Positions 1 to 12,758 are shown, numbered from the stretch's first letter. The stretch is 64,000 nucleotides of DNA from Pelodera strongyloides (GCA_036852015.1 JAANDG010000141.1:186001-250000); one strand, 5' to 3'. Made by a program: numbers and translations. Notes: a model not told the origin generated them from the sequence alone.

Positions 1-393
1 AAATTCCACACTTTATTTATTGTACGTTAACGGATATTTGTTAATAAATGTGTAATATGTTATTATATCTGTGTTGTTTATTACATGACAAAAGTAAGCC
101 GTGCTTCATTGGAAGATCAACGAATGAATTTTCTTGTAAACAAGAACTGGTTTCGACTCAAATTTCGGTGGCTAATTACCCTAATTGTGAACAATTAACA
201 GTGTGCCAAGCTTATTTGCATACAAGAGGCAATGGTCTGGCAATTCATTCAGAATACCAAGTTGCCTCCAGCCTGTTTTATTTATGTCTTCACAACGTCG
301 AAAAGGTAGGATATAAATTTATATCAGATCGCTGCTGCTGCATGGGGGTTCCGTAATGGAAATCTGATGAAATTCTTTGTTTTCAATCAAAAA
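1..393. other. Upstream region of the bHLH-PAS gene
   Basis: No gene is recognised here. An open frame at 48-356 on the + strand has no family resemblance, and its splice phase does not fit the bHLH exon that follows. The stretch is probably 5' flank or the tail of an intergenic region that begins outside the window. Confidence 0.4.
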
Positions 394-2717
394 ATGATTG
401 CCCATAAAGGTTTAATGGACTATGTTGGAATTTGTGCTCAAGTTTCTTTCCTTTATATATACCATCATGCGAACTACTTATTGGTATGCTCTAGCATACT
501 TGGTGGCTAATGATAAGTACAGCAACGAAACACCCAGAATTCATGTAGCTAGTTTACAGTTGTATTGCACATTTGTTCTCTAGTCCGTTCTTCGTTTTTC
601 AGAGAATTCTCGTTCCGCAGCTCAGCAACAACGTCGTATACTGAATAGTGAATTTGTTGAATTGTCCAAAGAACTTCCACTAGCCAAGGAAATATGCGCA
701 GAACATATTGATAAGGTGATGATAGCCTATAATTACAACAATTACAATGATTGACGTTATTAGTGTTATTTCCGTGCTTTATTAATTTATTATGCGCTTA
801 CATCTATTTTTAGACCACAATGGTACGCCTTGCGGCTTCGTACATAAAGAGACACCAACTAATATCCTTTGGATTGCCACAATATGGTAAATGAATTCCG
901 TTCAATTTATGTAAATAGCGAAGTGGAAGAAATGAATTGAAGAAAAAACCAACTTGTTGTTTTCAGAAGTTGTCTCGCAACTTTCGAGTGAATGCCTGGA
1001 GGTAAGTACAGAAAAACGCCACATTTCCTATCTCTCCCACATATTTGACAATTGACTTCTTGGTCGTTCGCATTTTCATAATTGACTGTTTACAGGTACT
1101 CGATGGTTGTCTTTTTATCGTCGATTCTCTCTATGACATTCTCTATGTGAGTGAAACAATCAGTATTTACCTGGGACTCTCACAGGTGTGTAAACCTTAC
1201 AGTAACTTAGTAATGATCTTAATATGTGTGCTTAATAATATAATAATATAATAATAATTTATAATAATATTATAATATAATAACTTCTAGAGAAAAAAAT
1301 GAAACGTTACTTCTTTACAATTTCAGGTTGAAATGATCGGCAACCAATTCGTCGACTACTTCCACTGGGAGGACAGACAGTTCGTAAGAAGTGTTCGTTT
1401 CAATCACAATGTATTGATTGATTCAGCTATTGTTTTACTGATCTACTGTAGCAAGCCCTCACCAACATCATGCAAGTTCACGCTGATGAACGAAAACTGT
1501 GTTTTCAGCTGTTTGATCGTCTTTGCAACGAGATACAGCCATGTCAGATGGCAGCTCGATTCAAATCTTCCCTGACAAAAAGAGCCAATAAGGCGACTTC
1601 CAGAGCCTGTCTGGGATACAAGGTAGGGCTCGAATATAAACTAAATTTGATGATCAATAACCTAGTTCTATTAAAATAAAGAATAAGTAAGACATTGACT
1701 ATTTATTCAGGTGGTTTCAATGGAAGCAGTCACTATGTCTGGATGTATACTTCTCTATTGCCGTCCTCTTCCCTCACTTCTCTACTCGTCTGTTCCTCTC
1801 CCTCCATCGTCCCTCGTCATTTCGGTCATGCTCGATTTCACGATCACCTACGCCAGCACTGAGTTAGTGATCGAAGATATACTGTACTGACGGCAAAATG
1901 TTTTCTCGTGAGAAATACCTGCCAACTCTGATGCATCGAGTGTTCCGGAATAAACGTGAATCGATAAACAACTTTGGAACGGTGTGAATCCGAGACACAT
2001 TATGTTTTTGTGACCCTCGTTTAAATGGAACGGAAATTTTCCCTTATTATTAATGACTCTAATTCGCTCCTATCAGATCGATCTTTTCCAGGGCCGAAAA
2101 CCTCCTTCGTCCGTATTATTCTAGTAAGACTAGTATTTGTGGCACTTCATTGTACAAATATGTTCACGTGGAAGACGCGCATATTTTGGGACAAATGCAT
2201 TGCAATGGTGAGTGTGAACAGTACATTTCGTATTTCTCAAAATTTAAAACAGTGATGGCCAACCGTCACAACGCCTCTTACTATTTCAAATTTAAGAATC
2301 CATATTGAATCTATTGTTCCATAATACGTTTGTTCTTATGTGCAGTTCTATGAACCTTTACTAATAAATATTCTTCAAGTACAAAATACGTTGGCACTAA
2401 TAAACTGAGGTTCAGTGTACGTATGAAAAAATGCATTCAGTGTTTCACCTACGAACGGACAGGACTCCATTCTACCGATTGATCCTGAATCAGACAAATG
2501 AATCAGTCTACATACAGGTGAGTGACCAAAAGATTGAAACTTCTAGTCGGAGGATGAAAAATTGAAGTGGAAAGAAAAAAAGGAGGCATTCCGATCCAAC
2601 CAGAATTGAACTATCAATCGATATCTGCTATTTCAGTCTACCGCATACCGCTACTTGGCACCCACGACCAAAGGACAACTGGATACCATCACCATTGTTT
2701 CTGAACTCATTCAATAA
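394..2717 (+). CDS. hlh-34: bHLH-PAS transcription factor, SIM/NPAS type (HLH-34-like)
   Basis: Eleven exons are proposed: 394-409, 603-715, 814-886, 967-1001, 1096-1185, 1327-1383, 1452-1622, 1711-1862, 2092-2207, 2441-2517 and 2637-2717. They sum to 327 codons (326 aa). Exons 2-3 encode a basic helix-loop-helix (SRSAAQQQRR, then SEFVELSKELP and VRLAASYIKRHQ). Exons 5-6 encode PAS-A, with the ISETxSIYLGLSQVE-type signature that SIM and NPAS1/3 share. Exons 8-11 encode PAS-B (TSLYKYVHVEDAH, FYRLILNQ). Proteins of this class dimerise with an ARNT partner (AHA-1 in worms) and regulate neuronal genes. There is little sequence after PAS-B, so no long activation tail is visible. The 16-nt first exon is inferred only from phase and from similarity to the short SIM N-terminus. 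A polyA signal lies at 2841-2846. The symbol is by domain type; another SIM/NPAS-class gene remains possible. Confidence 0.72.
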
Positions 2718-3260
2718 GTCAATAATATGTCACTATTACGGTCATTATGACTGTTTATAACAAAGCGTTGTCGTGATGATAAAATGTTTGTTTGTATGTG
2801 CTGCAGTGACAAGAAAAAGTGCATTCGTTATTTTGTAACTAATAAAAATAACTTATTCATATTATCATCAGCGGCGCATGTGCCCTGTGCTTCCCACACT
2901 TAATGAGAAATCAATTGGAGCATAAGGCTGTCAGATACTAAATAAGACAATAAAAAGGCTATGCAACTAATCCATACTGAGATTCAACAGCTTTCGGTTC
3001 GATTTCGAACCGAAACTAACTAACATTAATATTACGACTATGTACAAATCGTATTTGCTGCAGCTTCTTCTTGTACAGAGATTGAATCAGTTTTGAAAAA
3101 TAGTAGACTGTGTAATGCTGTTTTTACCACGATCAGTTTTCTGTGTATAATATCTTGTTATGCTTCCACTGACTTGTCAACTTAAATATTGTTGTTTCAA
3201 CATTTTATGCGGTTCTTTTCGCAAAGAATATGATGTATTCGCAAAGAATTATAGCGTTTA
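2718..3260. other. Intergenic region
   Basis: Gene-free stretch with the polyA signal AATAAA at 2841-2846 for the upstream gene. Apart from the inverted repeat at 2992-3015 nothing else is recognised. Confidence 0.5.
2992..3015. repeat. Short perfect inverted repeat
   Basis: Two 11-bp arms, TTTCGGTTCGA and TCGAACCGAAA, are separated by two T residues. The repeat sits about 275 bp past the stop of the bHLH-PAS gene. The function is unknown. It may be a dyad binding site or a fragment of a foldback element. Confidence 0.6.
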
Positions 3261-3390
3261 ATGCACTGTGTTGGTGTCTTGCTCATCATATGCGTTTTCC
3301 ATCACATTGCAGCGGAGGATGAGTGCCCAGAGGCCGGAAAACTGCTCGTGGGTTAATCGTTCACTCAATATAAATCAGTAAACATTTCAA

Positions 3391-3429
<39 letters not shown>

Positions 3430-4745
3430 TGTATGTGTGTGTGTGTATGTGTGTGTGTGTATGTATGTGTGTGTGTATATTAGATTGGAATAATTTACTC
3501 CTTGTGGGATACATCGTAAATACATATGTCTCAAATTTTCACAAGTTTCATTGATTTTGATTGAGGCCACAGCTACCCAATGGGCAATATGCACAAGCAC
3601 CATTGTTGCTGGTGGAACGCAGGAGCTGAAAGTAGAGCCTAGAGGTGAGCCGGCACCACCTTATAGTTGACCTACTAAATTCAATTTGCTGTATTCCTAA
3701 GTTTGTGATGTTGCAGGATGCTACACACCGTTGAATACAACCATCGGTATCTACATGTACGACGGAGACACGTATGATAGACAAGAACTGAACGAGATGC
3801 ACTTCAGATATCAATGTAGAAAGGTGCAATTCAAGACAAAGATCGTCTACAAGATGTCACTGATAGGTACATTTTAATTATATTGATAGTACCGATACTG
3901 AGTGCTGCAGATTACTACAGAAACAACTTGTTCTTAAAAAAGTCATACTGGAGATGCACTGCTTCTGATTTCGAATACTACGCACTGTTCTTCATCAAAA
4001 GTACAATGACTACGATTTTGCCAGGTTGCGTTGTAAAGGCTGGAGAAAGAGGATATTTCATGGAAATGGATACAGAGCGAGATGTTGAAGCGACTGAAGG
4101 TCACATCAAAAGCTACAAGTCAGTTGGCACATTAATGATTAGAATTGTAATAATACGAAGACTCGCCCATCCCTCATATTATTATTTGAATGTAATGTGT
4201 TTGAATATAAATATAGAACACATCTTACTTAGCCACATTCTTTATCCATAGCACACACAAGAATGACCACAACACAAAGCTAGTGACAGTTGTCACTCGT
4301 TTGTTGATGTAAACATCGAGACTACGAGCTAATATGTGACTACAAACTAATTGCGAAATATAAAAATAATATAAGTATAATACTTACTATCACATATTGT
4401 CTCGTATGTCTTACACAATAAACAGGCGATTCTCATTTTGATAAGAAAGGAGGAATACTAGAAGGACCGCACACCGTTCAGCAGAATAAAAACATCTATC
4501 CACTTCAAATCCCCTCATTCTTTGCGTGTGTTCTCCACTCAAAAACAGACAGAAATACATACGTAGCTCTAAATGCGCCTCATTTACAACTGTGCATATC
4601 CAAGCAGAAATGATATGCATCTTTTTTAATACGAATATTGGGCTCGTTTTAAACAGGAAAACGTGTACACAAAAATCATTGTTCTTTCAGATGTCAAAAG
4701 AAGTTGGAGCAAAAAATAGTGCACATGGAGGCGTTCGCTGGATGA
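3261..4745 (+). CDS. Small secreted cysteine-domain protein, MIG-18-like (fibronectin type I-like)
   Basis: Five exons (3261-3351, 3546-3644, 3717-3866, 3911-4118, 4691-4745) give exactly 201 codons (200 aa). Residues 1-18 form a hydrophobic signal peptide ending near IAAEDEC. The mature part repeats the nematode pattern C...(Y/W)xC...GC: WAIC then RGCY, FRYQC, SYWRC then LPGCV, KSYKC. This is the arrangement of the MIG-18-like fibronectin-I-type domains, which are found in secreted matrix proteins; MIG-18 acts with the GON-1/MIG-17 ADAMTS pathway. The second repeat lacks its closing GC, and the last repeat stops at FAG-stop before the expected Cys, so the gene may be divergent, truncated or spliced differently at its 3' end. 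The acceptor of exon 2 (cacaag) is weak. Intron 1 contains the TG microsatellite. Confidence 0.5.
3391..3478. repeat. (TG)n microsatellite with TGTA interruptions
   Basis: About 88 bp of almost pure TG dinucleotide repeat, interrupted by CTGTATG and TATG units. It lies within intron 1 of the MIG-18-like gene. The histidine/threonine-rich open frame on the minus strand here is an artefact of the repeat. Confidence 0.95.
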
Positions 4746-5810
4746 AATAACTCCTATAAACATTGAAGTTGTTGACTCTTTCCTTCTGCAATGTACGCCC
4801 TGTGAATCAGCACACATATATTACCTTTGCATAAATTTTACGTAATCATGATATTGTGGCAGGCAATGTGAAAATGGACCCGTCGTAATAACAGAGACAT
4901 GGTGAATAATTGTTTCTTTACGTTTTTTCGGTGATTGGCAAACCTCAGCTTCATCCCCTGCTATGTCCCCGGTATCATGCGCGAATAGAAGAACAACAAG
5001 AAACTACACAATTAGTTCGTATACCATGTTCGTAACTTTTCAAGATCTTAGGTGTACCTGACAAAAACTGAACAATTGGCAACGGTTGATGGTCTTCTTT
5101 CTGAGGAATCGGCTCAGTGTGCCGCAGCTGCAATCACTTAAGTCAATTGAACACACTAGCTACTGATCATGCACAAAAATGAACGGATGTTCTCCGTTAT
5201 TGTAGCCTATTAACCACTTCTGCCAATGAGGAAAGAGCATTGATAGTGTGCCCCTCATTGTATACATTTCGTTGCATTGTCGTGTCTCAAAATAGGTAAA
5301 CTTCATTGCCATTTCTTGCCGGACACCCATGTTGTAAGCCTTGCTCACTTCTACCATTCCCAGTACCAAGCCCATTAATTACCAGTCAACTCACTCAACT
5401 GGTAGTGCCATTGTGCTGGACATCTCATCCGAGGCACACATATAGTCCGCAACGCCCTAACAGACGCGCTGCGAAGTGGTATTATTCAAAAAATTGTATA
5501 AGTCTGCTAAGAGAGCATATAGTTAAGAGAGGGTCAGATAATCTGGCACCTCTCCAGCGACCCTTACCCCAACCAAGCAAACGCGTCGGGTCGGCCACGC
5601 CCACCAAAATGGTACACAAACACACCGCACCAGAACGTGACAACGAATGTTTTCACAACTTACGACATACATACATTGTTTCTAGTCAACTTTTGTAATT
5701 TGCAGGTGTATAGATGAAAAAGTTTTTTCGACATTAAATGTGAGCATTTACTAACAAATACGTTTTCTGTTAGTATAACATACTACGGCTCTTCTTTTTT
5801 TTTGCTTTAG
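4746..5810. other. Interval between the MIG-18-like gene and mom-1
   Basis: No complete gene is recognised. It holds the possible isolated exon at 5052-5141. Open frames at 5160-5375 (-) and 5306-5698 (+) have no recognisable domains and no convincing splice context. Confidence 0.4.
5052..5141 (+). other. Possible orphan or alternative 3' exon
   Basis: After a cttag acceptor, 29 codons run to a TAA. Composition is coding-like (begins VYLTKTEQLA, ends SAQCAAAAIT). The frame is compatible with an alternative splice from a GT inside the last exon of the MIG-18-like gene (after codon ATA near 4720, phase 0). That join would replace the abrupt FAG-stop end. Nothing else links it to a gene, so it may be a chance open stretch. 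Confidence 0.2.
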
Positions 5811-5866
5811 TTGCAGAGATATGTTGCAAAATGGAAAACAGCGAATTTGCTCTGATTTACCGGCAG
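5811..5866 (+). other. Probable 5' UTR exon of mom-1
   Basis: A strong tttgctttag acceptor precedes 56 nt that end in a CGGCAG/gttatt donor. Reading frames through it meet stops or do not connect to the mom-1 frame, so it is best explained as a non-coding leader exon. The acceptor could receive a spliced leader or join a further upstream exon. Confidence 0.35.
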
Positions 5867-5916
5867 GTTATTTGTGTGTGTGTTTCTAACGTTTATTTTA
5901 AACTCTCCTCTGCAGG

Positions 5917-8780
5917 ATGACCAGTGCGGACGTGGTCGATCAGTTAGTGCCGGACGTTCCGGAGTACTGGTTTTCTGTGCCGACATTCTTTAATGAATAT
6001 GGTATGTTCTACTTTACGCCGTTTTGAAAAGATAGCTAATGTTCCCTCTTTCCTAGATGCTTGCCCTTTAGTTATTGGTGACTTCCGACGGGCATGAATA
6101 TTCCCCTTCAGATTCTTTTACAAATTTGATCATCATTCTGTTTACCCACCTCTTCTGCTTCAGGTCACATCTCTCAGTTGTCGCAATGTAGCAAGGGAGT
6201 CATTGGATCAGTGACTTCTCAAATTGTGATGGCCATTTCACTCACTGTCACTGCAAGGGTGCTCATCAACAGTCGTGAGTTTCAAACCTACTTATGTATT
6301 ATGTGTCTCGGTCTTCTTGGAACTGGTTATATACGGTCACACTGGTGGTATGATTTTGGTTGTTTTCTTGCAAGAGTTTCCTGTAATTGTAGTTATTATT
6401 CAGCTTTTCTGTGCCGCCCAGTCCTGAACGTTCTGCTCGTCGCCCTCGGTTACCTGTCTCTGATTGTTTGGGTCGAGAACGTGTTTATCGTCAAGAGTGC
6501 CCTCATTGGTGCCATCTCAATCGCTCTTCTCATCAAGTTCTTCAGCTGTAAATACTCTGGCTATGGAGTGACCGCAGCCTGCCTCGCCTACATCGTAGCA
6601 CTGTAGGTCTTTATTTGTAACTAGTAGTTTCTATTTTCTATTGCCAAAAGCAAGAGTGTTCAATACGGATAATTTCAGCGAGTACAAAATGGACGCCAAG
6701 GACTTTGCATCTTCAAGGGGTTGCCTCATGATTCTTGGAATGAAGCTTTCTGCTCTCGCCTTCGACGTGGCTGAATCAACTCCAAGACAACGCGAAGTTG
6801 GTGTACATATTTTTGATATTTGGTCCAAGTAAAATGAAAACTGACCCTCCCTTTCCATCCAAATGAGCATTTGACTCTTTTCAGGGTTTCGATCTTCTCA
6901 CCATGATCTCGTATCTGATCTCCCCTGCGACCATCACCTTTGGTCCTTTCATCACATTTGAAACCTATTGGAAATCGCTGAGCCCCAAGCCCTGGAAGGT
7001 CCCACTTTATGATCAGTTTAAGTTAAGTGCCGTTACACATTTCATTTCAACGAGATTTTCACGTTTGTTACTTAATTTCTCTATTTCAGGCCGAGCTCCG
7101 TGGAGTTATCAGAAGCGCCCTTCTTCTCATCATCAGTGCCGCCTGTCTCCTGTATTCCTCATGTGCCACTGAATTGTGGTTCCCCAGAAAGGTACAAACT
7201 ATGGTTCCTATTCGCAGTACGTTGCAATATTTTTCTCAATTCATTACCTATTCTCAATTTAACTTAGGGTTACGGCAAGGACTTCAGCGTTGCTCAATCA
7301 TTCCGCTTCTCTCACTACTTTGTCTGCTTCCTTGCTCAAGGTCTGTTTACTATTGCTACATGAATCAGCTTAATCAAGAATAGTACAGCTCTGTAAGGAT
7401 CTGATATTAAGCATTATAAATCGCGAAATTGCAGCTTCACCTATCAACACACCTCTTATATAATCCTATTAAATTTAGGCCTGTCCGAGCTATCTGGTCT
7501 CGCTCCTGCTGCCGTCCAGTCGGTTCAACCGTACGTGATCGAGTTCCCCAGATCCCTCGTTCAAGTTGTTGTTTCCTGGAACCTTCCCATGCATCGTTAC
7601 CTCAAGATCTGTGAGTATAGAATTCAAAATGTTTTTACACATACTGATAAACATGGCGAGGCTGACGTCACTGTTTGTGAAATAATTCCGAGGATCAACG
7701 TATTATTTGCCGCATATTAGTACCGCATCTTAAGCATTCCTGAGTTTTAAAAAATGTGGGTAATGCGTGTTGATCACCAGTTTTGTTGCAGCCAGCAAAT
7801 GAAATAAATATTACCTTTCAGACATCTTCGATGAGGCGCAGCGATGGGGAAATGCCATTGCTCTCGTGGTCACTTTTGTTGTTTCTTCCCTCTACCACGG
7901 ACTGAACTTCCAACTCTCGGCTGTACTTCTCTCCCTTGGATTCTACTGCTTTGTCGAGCACAGTGAGTACATGCACACTCTTTAAAAAGTGATTACCGAC
8001 AACGTGTCACGAGCGTTGATTTTTTTCTGCTCTCCTTATCTTTGGGATTAAAAGATAATACGTAACCTTTGGTCAATAATTGATGTGGAACGTTGCAGAG
8101 CACGGTTTTTTTACAATTGTTTGCAAATGTGCTGAAGCCTTCTAGCTTTGTATTTTTGTTTCATTTGGAATATTTTTCAGAACTTCGTAACCTCCTCGCT
8201 TGGACACTGAACGCCTGCGTGCTTCCAAGGGCTTGTGGGAGATGCAGACATTACAACAAATCGGTAAGCCGGTACAGTAAAAGCAATGAATCCTTCATAA
8301 GACATTCAAAGTACGCGAATACAACCAAACGGATAAGGGCAGCTTACAATTCGTTCTCTTTTAGAAGTCGTGGAAGGCTCTTCTTGTGAACACTGTCTGG
8401 TTCTTCCTCAATATGTATCATCTTGTGTACCTCGGAATGGTCTTTGATGGAAGCGCTGGTGAGACTGGTGTGTTTTTTGCGACATATACATTTTCTTGCA
8501 CTTTGTAGAACTGACCCAATGTTGTAGAAAACTTCAAAGACTAGGGTCGTTAAGATAAAAAAGAGATAACTCTCCATAGTGAAAAGTTGCTTGAAAAGCA
8601 TTGTGGTTTAAGTTTTTGTGATTTAAAACGTGTGATTTAAAAACGTATGTTTTAAGTGATTTAACTTTTTTTTTAGGTTACTCGTACAAGCACACCGTGG
8701 CCGCCTGGAAGAAACATCACTATGCATCACATGCGATTGCACTTCTTGGGCTGGCAATTACTTACATCCCAATTTGGTAG
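5917..8780 (+). CDS. mom-1: Porcupine, Wnt protein serine O-palmitoleoyltransferase (MBOAT family)
   Basis: Twelve exons (5917-6001, 6164-6274, 6404-6602, 6679-6796, 6885-6998, 7090-7191, 7268-7340, 7479-7610, 7822-7962, 8181-8263, 8365-8467, 8677-8780) sum to 455 codons (454 aa), the size of animal porcupines. The protein is polytopic and hydrophobic throughout. It carries the MBOAT hallmarks: SWNLPMHRYLK near residue 300, and SSLYHGLNFQLSAVLLSLGF with the expected catalytic histidine at about residue 337. These are followed by the porcupine-type EHKLRNLL and the C-terminal TVAAWKKHHYASH. The enzyme acts in the ER membrane, attaching palmitoleate to a conserved Wnt serine needed for secretion; in C. 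elegans MOM-1 works in Wnt-producing cells. The start is the first ATG after the acceptor at 5915. A polyA signal lies at 8829-8834. Confidence 0.93.
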
Positions 8781-9731
8781 AAATCATATCCATTAACATA
8801 CATTAATTTCATATGACCACGACTATCCAATAAAATCGCTGGTTTGTTACTATTTTCTCAGACGAATCTTCTATAGCCTCTCGGTTAGCTAAAATTTTCT
8901 ACCACTGCCCTGACGTACACTAACCCCCGTTTATGTCATATCACTTAAAATGGAACTGCCTGAACTTAAAATGGAACTTAAAATGGAACTAAAATGAAAA
9001 TAATCGTACTTTTCTGATTAACTCTTGAATTGGATCTCTGTATTGCATTTTATTTATCGTCATGTTAGCCTTTAAATTTTTCTTGTACAGATCTCCTGTT
9101 GAACAATGAACATGAAATAAAGCTCATGAATAAATATTCACGTTTTGTTTATTCTTTGATGGGTGCACCTAAGATATGAACTGTGTGACCTTGCAGTTTT
9201 CCTTGTTTGTGCACCAAATATCAACGAAAAAGTTGGTAATCAGTTGACCGGAAGACCAATACATCATCACTTAAAGGCTTTCACTCAATTCGTGCTGATA
9301 AGAAGTAAAATGTGATCAAGAAGCCCACTTCCGGATCAGAAATCTAATACGTTCGCTTTTTAAAAGCAAGTTTTTAACCCGTATGCACCTTGCTTACTAT
9401 AAGAGGGGAGGTAGTACACAAAAACGCGTAGATGAGCTATGACGTGAAGTGAGAAGATTGTTTTTCTTTGAAAGACAAAACATTTCGCAAATTCCGTGGA
9501 CGGAAATTTTTGCGATAAACTCATATGACCGCACATTAAGTCTCAGCTGTTTTTGTTCCTCATCGATTTTCTATACTATGTAGTATATTGGCTCGCCTAT
9601 ACTCAGTATTATTAGTCACTGATTGTACTAGTGATTTTCAATCAGTTTATCATGGATGTCAATTTATTTCTGTCCTGTTTCTATTTAATACCATTGAATG
9701 AATCCATTTATCATTATGTAATGCAGTTGAG
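8781..9731. other. Intergenic region downstream of mom-1
   Basis: Contains the mom-1 polyA signal AATAAA (8829-8834) and the short tandem repeat at 8945-8999. A second AATAAA lies near 9115. No gene is seen. Confidence 0.5.
8945..8999. repeat. Short degenerate tandem repeat
   Basis: Units of about 12 bp built on GAACTTAAAATG are repeated three to four times with slippage (AACTGCCTGAACTTAAAATGG, AACTTAAAATGG, AACTAAAATG). It lies about 170 bp past mom-1. No function is suggested. Confidence 0.6.
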
Positions 9732-12700
9732 ATGTGGGTTGCGGTTGTCGCTTCCCTCGTAGCATTATGTTGCGGGGCGTCCGTGGACCCAGAACAAGTC
9801 CATCTATCTACTCAGGGAAACCTAACTTCGATGGCCGTAACTTGGATCACTAAGCATCACTGTGAGGCTTTGAATTGTAAAAAAAACACCCAAATGGCTA
9901 GTTGGATAATCCGAGAACTATGCATGTCGTTATATGCATTGCGTTGCCGTTGCCACTTACCAACATAATTAAAACTGTTTGTTTAATCCAGACGCCTCAT
10001 CAAACACAAAATCACTGGTTAGGTATGGAACATCACCGGATAAGTTGGATCAATCAAATGATAACGCGAGACTGACAACCTGGTATGACAATGGGCTTGA
10101 ACATTCGCAAAGGATTACGCATCGAATTCGAATGACCGGATTGAAGGGAGGAGTGAGATATTGTCAGTTATTCATGTTTTTGAACTATTCGATTGTTGCT
10201 GACAATGAGCTTATGCTCTTTGCCTTGTAGAAGAGTCGACATAAATCATCTATAATATGGAAGAATTTTAGATTATTCTGTTGGATCTGCTGAAGCAATG
10301 TCACCAGTGTACAATTTTAAAATGCCCGATCCATTCGCGAAGTCCGTGGGTATTTTCTTCAAGTACACATTTTTCCAGATCAGTGCTGCGCTTTGTTAGG
10401 GCTAAGCCTTGAATGTGTCCCAGGAATAATCTTCACACTAAACCTTTTTGAACACTTTTCTTTGTTGCGTTCATTGGTCTTTTCAGTATCGTTACGCAAT
10501 TTTCGGAGACATGGGTTTGTCAAGGGATTACTCACTTCAACAACTCATAAAGGATGTGAAAGCCGATATGTTTGACATGGTGTTCCATATTGGTGGGTTG
10601 GGGGAGCAGTAGTTGGAAAACACGGATTCAAAAACATGCGCCGGTGACGCTTCCGGATAATCGCACGATTTTGGGTTGAAGGTTCACATCTGAAATATGT
10701 TTAGGAGACATCGCATATGATTTGGACTCGGGCGATGGCTATGTCGGTGATATCTTCATGAATGCAATAGTCCCGGTGGCTGCCTATGTTCCATATATGG
10801 TTATCGCCGGAAACCATGAAAAGTCAGACACGAATGGGGTTTGTACAGAAATGATACCACTTTTATCTGGCATGCAAAGATTCAACAAGACTTGCTTCGT
10901 GAAATACTGTATTTTTCAAATTTTTATTCAGTTCGGAGGGATCGCCCATTTTTTATTTATCAATCATTTTTCACTTATATTTTCAAGGAATGCTATACCC
11001 CTGCGGCTGCCTGCTTTTGACGCTAGCTCGTTAGATGTGGTCAAAAGACACGCTTCTTACATAAGCATAACCAAGCAGTACTCGGATTCTATTTTTAATA
11101 TGCTTACTGGTTTGTGCATTGTTTCAGTGGAGTCACTTCATTCATCGGTTCACCACTCCAATCACGAACAAAGATGAAAGAGATAACCAATTCTGGAGGT
11201 ACATATTCTTATAAATCTAGTACTACCACATTAATTTGCATACATTTCGAATTTGTTTATATTTTAGCACTGAATTGTTAGTGGTTATTGAGAACTTGCA
11301 TAAATTTTGAGCTTCCCTTTCAGCATGGAACAACCTTAACTACACGTGATATGAAAATATCAAAGTTTTTTTCATTATGCTGATGTTCTTTCTCAATGGC
11401 AATTCTTTTCAGTTTTGATCTTGGCCCGATTCATTTTGTGGGAATGAGTTCCGAATACTATTGCTATAAAATGCTCAAAGAATCGCACGATTTCTACAGT
11501 TGGCTGCAACAAGACTTGGCTGCGGTATGTCATTATTGTGTCACTCTAGGTTTTGCTTTTGCTCATTACAGAACCTTGAAATCAAAATTTTGTGCTCTGT
11601 CTTTGACGTTGCATTAAAAAAAGTAATATTGTATAACTTAAGACACATAATCAATGGATCGTCGCTTTGATGCACCGTCCAATGTACTGCTCCGCTCTGT
11701 GTGATGCTTGGGAGAACACAATTGTGAGTCACAGTTGAAAATTTTTTTTTTTTTTTTTTAATTTATTCAAACCTTAGGGTGGTAAACAGCATTTTTTTAC
11801 TATAATATAGTCGTTAACTTTCCAGCTTCGCAATGGAGACAGCAACTACAATGCGTTAGAGCCGGTCGTGGGAAAATATGGTGTGGATTTGATGTTTACT
11901 GGACACAAGCACTACTACGAACGGTACTCGTTTCCCTCTAGTTACTCCTTCTTTACATTGATCGTTTCGTATACTTTATGCCTCCCGAAACTGACGTATG
12001 ATTTACCTGCATCTTGAACCTCAAGTTTCAGTATGTCACCAGTCTACAAAGGACTTGTGTTCAAAAACACCGGCTCATCAATTCATAACGCCAAAGCTCC
12101 ATTGTACTATGTTACTGGTGCAGCGGTTGGTTTTTCCCATTTTTAAGTGCCCAGTTAAATATCCTAATTAAAATGTCTCAAAGAGACCCGAAAGCAAAAG
12201 CGTGTGTCTAAAAAAAAACTTCTTTTCCTTTCAGGGTTGCCATTCGCACATTGACGTAAAAGGTGTAAAGGCCAAGCCTTTCAGTGAATTTATGACCAGT
12301 GATTATGGATACTCTATTCTGGAAGTGACGGTTAGCCATGAAAAATCTGATCCTGAGTTTATCTAAGTTCGTGTCAATTCAATAAGGCTTCCTACGAACA
12401 TTTTCTTGTCAAATATGAAGCTTTTTATTAATAACATTCTGTATGACAATTCATTCTTCGACTATAGAATCTCTGTCTAGCGACAATCATAATCGTCCGT
12501 AGTCTGACACAATAATATTAGTACTTCGCGATCATTCGTATGATAGGATTACTTCTCTACTATTATAGTGTTTATACTACATGCGTGTTACATTGTGTAG
12601 TAGTTTGTAGTCTTGATTTGCTCTATTAAGTCACAATCTTCAACTCATTGCAGGGTCAAAATCAACTGAAAGTTTGGTACAAAACAGAATACGGTGTAGA

Positions 12701-12758
12701 ATTGGATCACTTCACCATAACAAAGGACAATGGATGGCGTCCAAAGCAAGCTTTCTAA
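9732..12758 (+). CDS. Secreted purple acid phosphatase (metallophosphoesterase)
   Basis: Twelve exons (9732-9861, 9992-10162, 10272-10345, 10487-10592, 10705-10838, 11128-11198, 11413-11524, 11643-11723, 11826-11923, 12032-12125, 12235-12330, 12654-12758) sum to exactly 424 codons (423 aa). A signal peptide occupies about residues 1-16. An N-terminal beta-sandwich domain precedes the metallophosphatase domain. All five purple-acid-phosphatase metal motifs are present: GDMG (D133), GDIAY (D162, Y165), GNHE (N197, H198), ALMH (H277) and GHKH (H320, H322), followed by YYER. It should be an active Fe-Fe or Fe-Zn phosphomonoesterase in the secretory or lysosomal pathway. C. elegans has several such genes; orthology cannot be assigned by eye. 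Exons 6 (WSHFIHRF) and 8 (VALMHRPMYC) were placed by family pattern; the acceptor of exon 8 (cttaag) is slightly atypical. Confidence 0.92.

Noticed and set aside
48..356. 102-codon open frame at the left edge as the N-terminus of the bHLH-PAS protein
   Set aside because: Its only good donor (near 305) is in the wrong phase for the bHLH exon and the peptide is not bHLH-like.
3361..3603. Minus-strand open frame rich in His/Thr
   Set aside because: It is the translation of the TG microsatellite.
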